This document shows, piece after piece, positions 62,105-64,000 of a DNA stretch of 64,000 nucleotides. The notes under the pieces were generated by a model. It saw only the letters and a list, made by a program, of their open reading frames with translations. It ran no database searches and was not told the DNA's origin. The stretch is from Streptomyces canus (GTDB taxonomy: Bacteria > Actinomycetota > Actinomycetes > Streptomycetales > Streptomycetaceae): NCBI RefSeq assembly GCF_030815415.1, contig NZ_JAUSWW010000001.1:744001-808000 (forward strand), read 5' to 3'. Made by a program: the position numbers and the translations under genes. The stretch's first letter is position 1. Each line of letters begins with the position of its first letter.

Positions 62105-62896
62105 CGGACTGCCGCACGGGCCGCCGCGTGGTGCTCACCGAGGCCGGAGGGGCCCTGCTGCCGCGGGCCAGGGCACTGCTCGTCGGAGACCGACGAGGTC
62201 GCTGCGGCTACGGGCCTGACGACCGGGCGTGTGCCCGTCGGGACAATCCAGACCCTCACCTGCGTGGACCTGCCCGCGGAGGTGGCGCTGTTCCACCGAC
62301 GCCGGCCCGGAATCCAGGTGTCGGTGCCCGACGCACCGGTCGACGAACTCTACGCAGGACCGCGTGCCGACGAGCTGGACCTGGCCTACCTCTCCCCCGA
62401 TGCCGCCGAGCTTCCCGACGGGTTGGTCGAGTTCGCCTCCTGGCGCGAGGAGCCGGTACTCATCACGGCACCCGGGCACCGCCTCGCACGAGCAGGCCGC
62501 ACCCTCATCCGGGATCTCGCGCACGAGTCCTTCATCGACTTCCGCGCGGGCACGGGCTTGGAGATCGCGGTACGTAGGCTGGCCGCACACTGCGGGCTGG
62601 GGCGCCGGATCACCTGTGACGTGACTGAGATCGGCGTGCGCGTCGCCCTGGTCCGGGCCGGCATCGGGATCGCCTTCGCGCTCCGGCGCATCGGCGAGGA
62701 GGCGGGAGTGCCGTGCGTTGTGCCAGGCGGACGAGCAGTGCGTAATCGCCCACCGCCAGTGCGCCGCCTCCCTCGACGACGACCAGACGATGCCGTGGGA
62801 CTGTCCGCCGAGCCGCCGGTGAATGAGGGAAGCGGGCCGCGAGCGCCGGAACTGCGCAGCGGCATCGAGGATGTCGTCCTCGAAGAGCCCGCTTGA
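62105..62896 (+). pseudogene. LysR-family regulator lacking its HTH
   Basis: RRVVLTEAGGALLPRARALL in one frame is the linker after the LysR helix-turn-helix. After a one-base shift at about 62180, the substrate-binding domain continues: GRVPVGTIQTLTCVDLPAEV, VDELYAGPRADELDLAYLSP, VLITAPGHRLARAGRTLIRD and FIDFRAGTGLEIAVRRLAAH, up to GIAFALRRIGEEAGVPCVV (about 62715). Homology stops there and the frame continues as unrelated sequence. The HTH end is replaced by IS1182 sequence. A ligand-binding domain alone is unlikely to act as a regulator. Confidence 0.7.
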
Positions 62897-63039
62897 CTCG
62901 TCCCTTATCCGGCTCGGCCGCACCGCGAGGCAGACAGCCTGCGAAGACTGCTGGGCGGTCAATTCTCCAGCGACCCAACGCCGTCAGACCCAGGGCAGCC
63001 CACCGCCACCGAACCCGGCACGGTTCACTGAGAGAGCTG

Positions 63040-63447
63040 TCACGCAACCAGCTTGATCGAGTTGTACGGCGTCAGTGATCCATGGAACGCCTGGCCTGCA
63101 GGAATGGTGACCGTGCAATTTGTGCCGTTGTAACCAAGGCACAGCAGAGCACGGGCTCCCCCGGTCTGGTTGTTCCATACGGTGTGATCGCCGAACTCAT
63201 TCACAAAGTTGTACGAGCCGTAATAGTAGTAGCGGTGTTCGGATGCCATGCCGACTGGGATCAAAGCCTCGTAGACGCAGACGTTTCCAGGCCGGCAGTC
63301 GTCGGTCGCAGGCCCGGGGTTTGGGTCGATCCACATGGCTGTGGCAGGAGACGCAAGCAGCACCGAAGCAGCCAGAGCAGCTCCGACGGCTACTGAGGCG
63401 GTGGAAAATCGCACTCTAAAGCGTGCAGCAAGGCCCGTTGACTTCAT
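63040..63447 (-). CDS. Secreted peptidase-inhibitor I36-like protein
   Basis: A 135-residue exported protein. The signal peptide is MKSTGLAARFRVRFSTASVA then VGAALAASVLLASPATA with cleavage near residue 37. The mature part has DDCRPGNVCVYEALIPVGMA, a tyrosine-rich stretch (HRYYYYGSYN), and FGDHTVWNNQTGGARALLCL then GYNGTNCTVTIPAGQAF. Four cysteines could form two disulfides. The CxxGxVCVYE plus WNNQTGGA pattern is that of Streptomyces I36-type inhibitor-like proteins; inhibitor function here is inferred. It is transcribed alone. Confidence 0.72.
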   Translation of the reverse strand: MKSTGLAARFRVRFSTASVAVGAALAASVLLASPATAMWIDPNPGPATDDCRPGNVCVYEALIPVGMASEHRYYYYGSYNFVNEFGDHTVWNNQTGGARALLCLGYNGTNCTVTIPAGQAFHGSLTPYNSIKLVA

Positions 63448-63684
63448 TCTGATCCCCCGTGTCGCCCGATCCAGTATGGGCCGAACCTAGGCCCGCCGGT
63501 CGGGGACCTCAACACTCATTCCAGCCAACTCGATCATGCTTTCTACCCGTGGACACCCGAAGCTTCTTCGCCGCTGCCTGGAAGTCGGGGCCGAAGACGC
63601 CGCAGATCGTCCCCTGATTGTGGCCCTGGTACGGGAGGAGACAGTGCGCTTCCTTGCCGACGGCGGCCGAGTTGGTACTGGTCC

Positions 63685-63700
63685 ATCAATCTGCCTTGAT
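63685..63700 (+). promoter_or_regulatory. Probable ArsR operator
   Basis: Inverted repeat ATCAA-N6-TTGAT (63685-63700) within an AT-rich block ending 13 bp before the ATG of the ArsR gene. This matches the typical actinobacterial ArsR/SmtB site (ATCAAxxxxxxTTGAT). Confidence 0.75.
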
Positions 63701-63713
63701 GTATTTTCGACGT

Positions 63714-64000
63714 ATGGGATCCCGATCCACGGATGCGGCCGCAGCGCCGCCGGAGTTCGTCCGGCTGGCTGCGCATCCGCTGCGCTGGCGGCTGCTGACC
63801 GAACTCGGCGACGGCGACCTGCGGGTCCGTGAACTGGTGGAACGCGTCGGGGAGCCGCAGAACCTGGTCTCGTATCACCTGCGGCTGCTACGCGGCGGCG
63901 GTCTGGTCACGGCCAGGCGCAGCAGCTTCGACGGGCGGGACAGCTACTACCGCTTGGACCTGGAGCGTTGCGCCGAGGCGCTGGCGGCCAGCGGTGCCGC
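63714..64000 (+). CDS. ArsR-family regulator, N-terminal part (partial)
   Basis: The gene runs off the right edge; 95 residues are visible. EFVRLAAHPLRWRLLTELGD, LRVRELVERVGEPQNLVSYH, LRLLRGGGLVTARRSSFDGR and DSYYRLDLERC form an ArsR winged helix. This form (with the SSFDGRDSYYRLDLxRCAEAL run) is often the N-terminal part of a fusion to a low-molecular-weight phosphatase/ArsC domain in Streptomyces; the fusion cannot be checked here. The operator-like repeat is 14 bp upstream, so autoregulation is likely. Confidence 0.85.
   Translation, partial: MGSRSTDAAAAPPEFVRLAAHPLRWRLLTELGDGDLRVRELVERVGEPQNLVSYHLRLLRGGGLVTARRSSFDGRDSYYRLDLERCAEALAASGA

Overview
The window is very GC-rich, with strong third-position G/C bias, GGAGG-like ribosome binding sites and protein families typical of Streptomyces: MmyB-type XRE regulators, a LAL-type LuxR regulator, SpoIIE-type PP2C phosphatases, a DUF7144 membrane protein and a PucR regulator. 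The most likely source is a Streptomyces chromosome, probably an arm or other accessory region. There are few housekeeping genes, many broken genes, four insertion-sequence remnants and a tyrosine-recombinase remnant. I saw no rRNA, tRNA or CRISPR array.

Region 1 (1-14.8 kb) holds an FAD oxidoreductase cut by the left edge, a frameshifted SRPBCC gene, an XRE regulator with short-chain dehydrogenases, a YihY-type membrane protein and two tandem DUF4139 proteins. It continues with an alpha/beta hydrolase-TetR operon whose promoter overlaps a palindromic operator, and a GNAT acetyltransferase. Region 2 (14.8-20 kb) is a graveyard: IS5 pieces, a PucR fragment, a gpsA tail with an in-frame stop, an Rhs fragment and a ricin-type lectin. 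A run of very small membrane-protein genes follows.

Region 3 (20-35 kb) is the most coherent block. It has DUF7144, SHOCT, HdeD and other membrane proteins, an MFS exporter, a GH15 glucoamylase/trehalase-like enzyme, a PAS-GAF-SpoIIE-HATPase phosphatase, a 900-residue LuxR regulator and a class II glutamine amidotransferase. Four of its minus-strand transcription units carry the same inverted repeat, CTCACCC-N5-GGGTGAG (two copies with one mismatch), 80-110 bp upstream of the start codon. I infer a shared stress or dormancy-type regulon; I do not recognise the operator.

Region 4 (35-48 kb) contains an IS630 remnant, two divergent regulator/oxidoreductase pairs (HxlR and TetR), a flavin reductase, a secreted protein, a thioredoxin-like protein that lacks the CxxC motif, and a PucR regulator divergent from a ferredoxin reductase-desaturase operon resembling mycobacterial Rv3230c-DesA3. 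Region 5 (48-54.3 kb) is an XRE-controlled cluster of aldo/keto reductases and a zinc alcohol dehydrogenase, flanked by remnants of DNA ligase, flavodoxin and integrase genes. Region 6 (54.3-64 kb) holds VOC, nucleotidyltransferase-like, serine hydrolase, SUKH, hemolysin III and MerR genes, an IS1182 remnant abutting a decapitated LysR gene, a secreted I36-like protein, and the start of an ArsR gene with its operator.

The recurring theme is small modules of one regulator plus one or more NAD(P)H- or flavin-dependent oxidoreductases, separated by decayed DNA. All family names come from reading motifs by eye. No database search was run.
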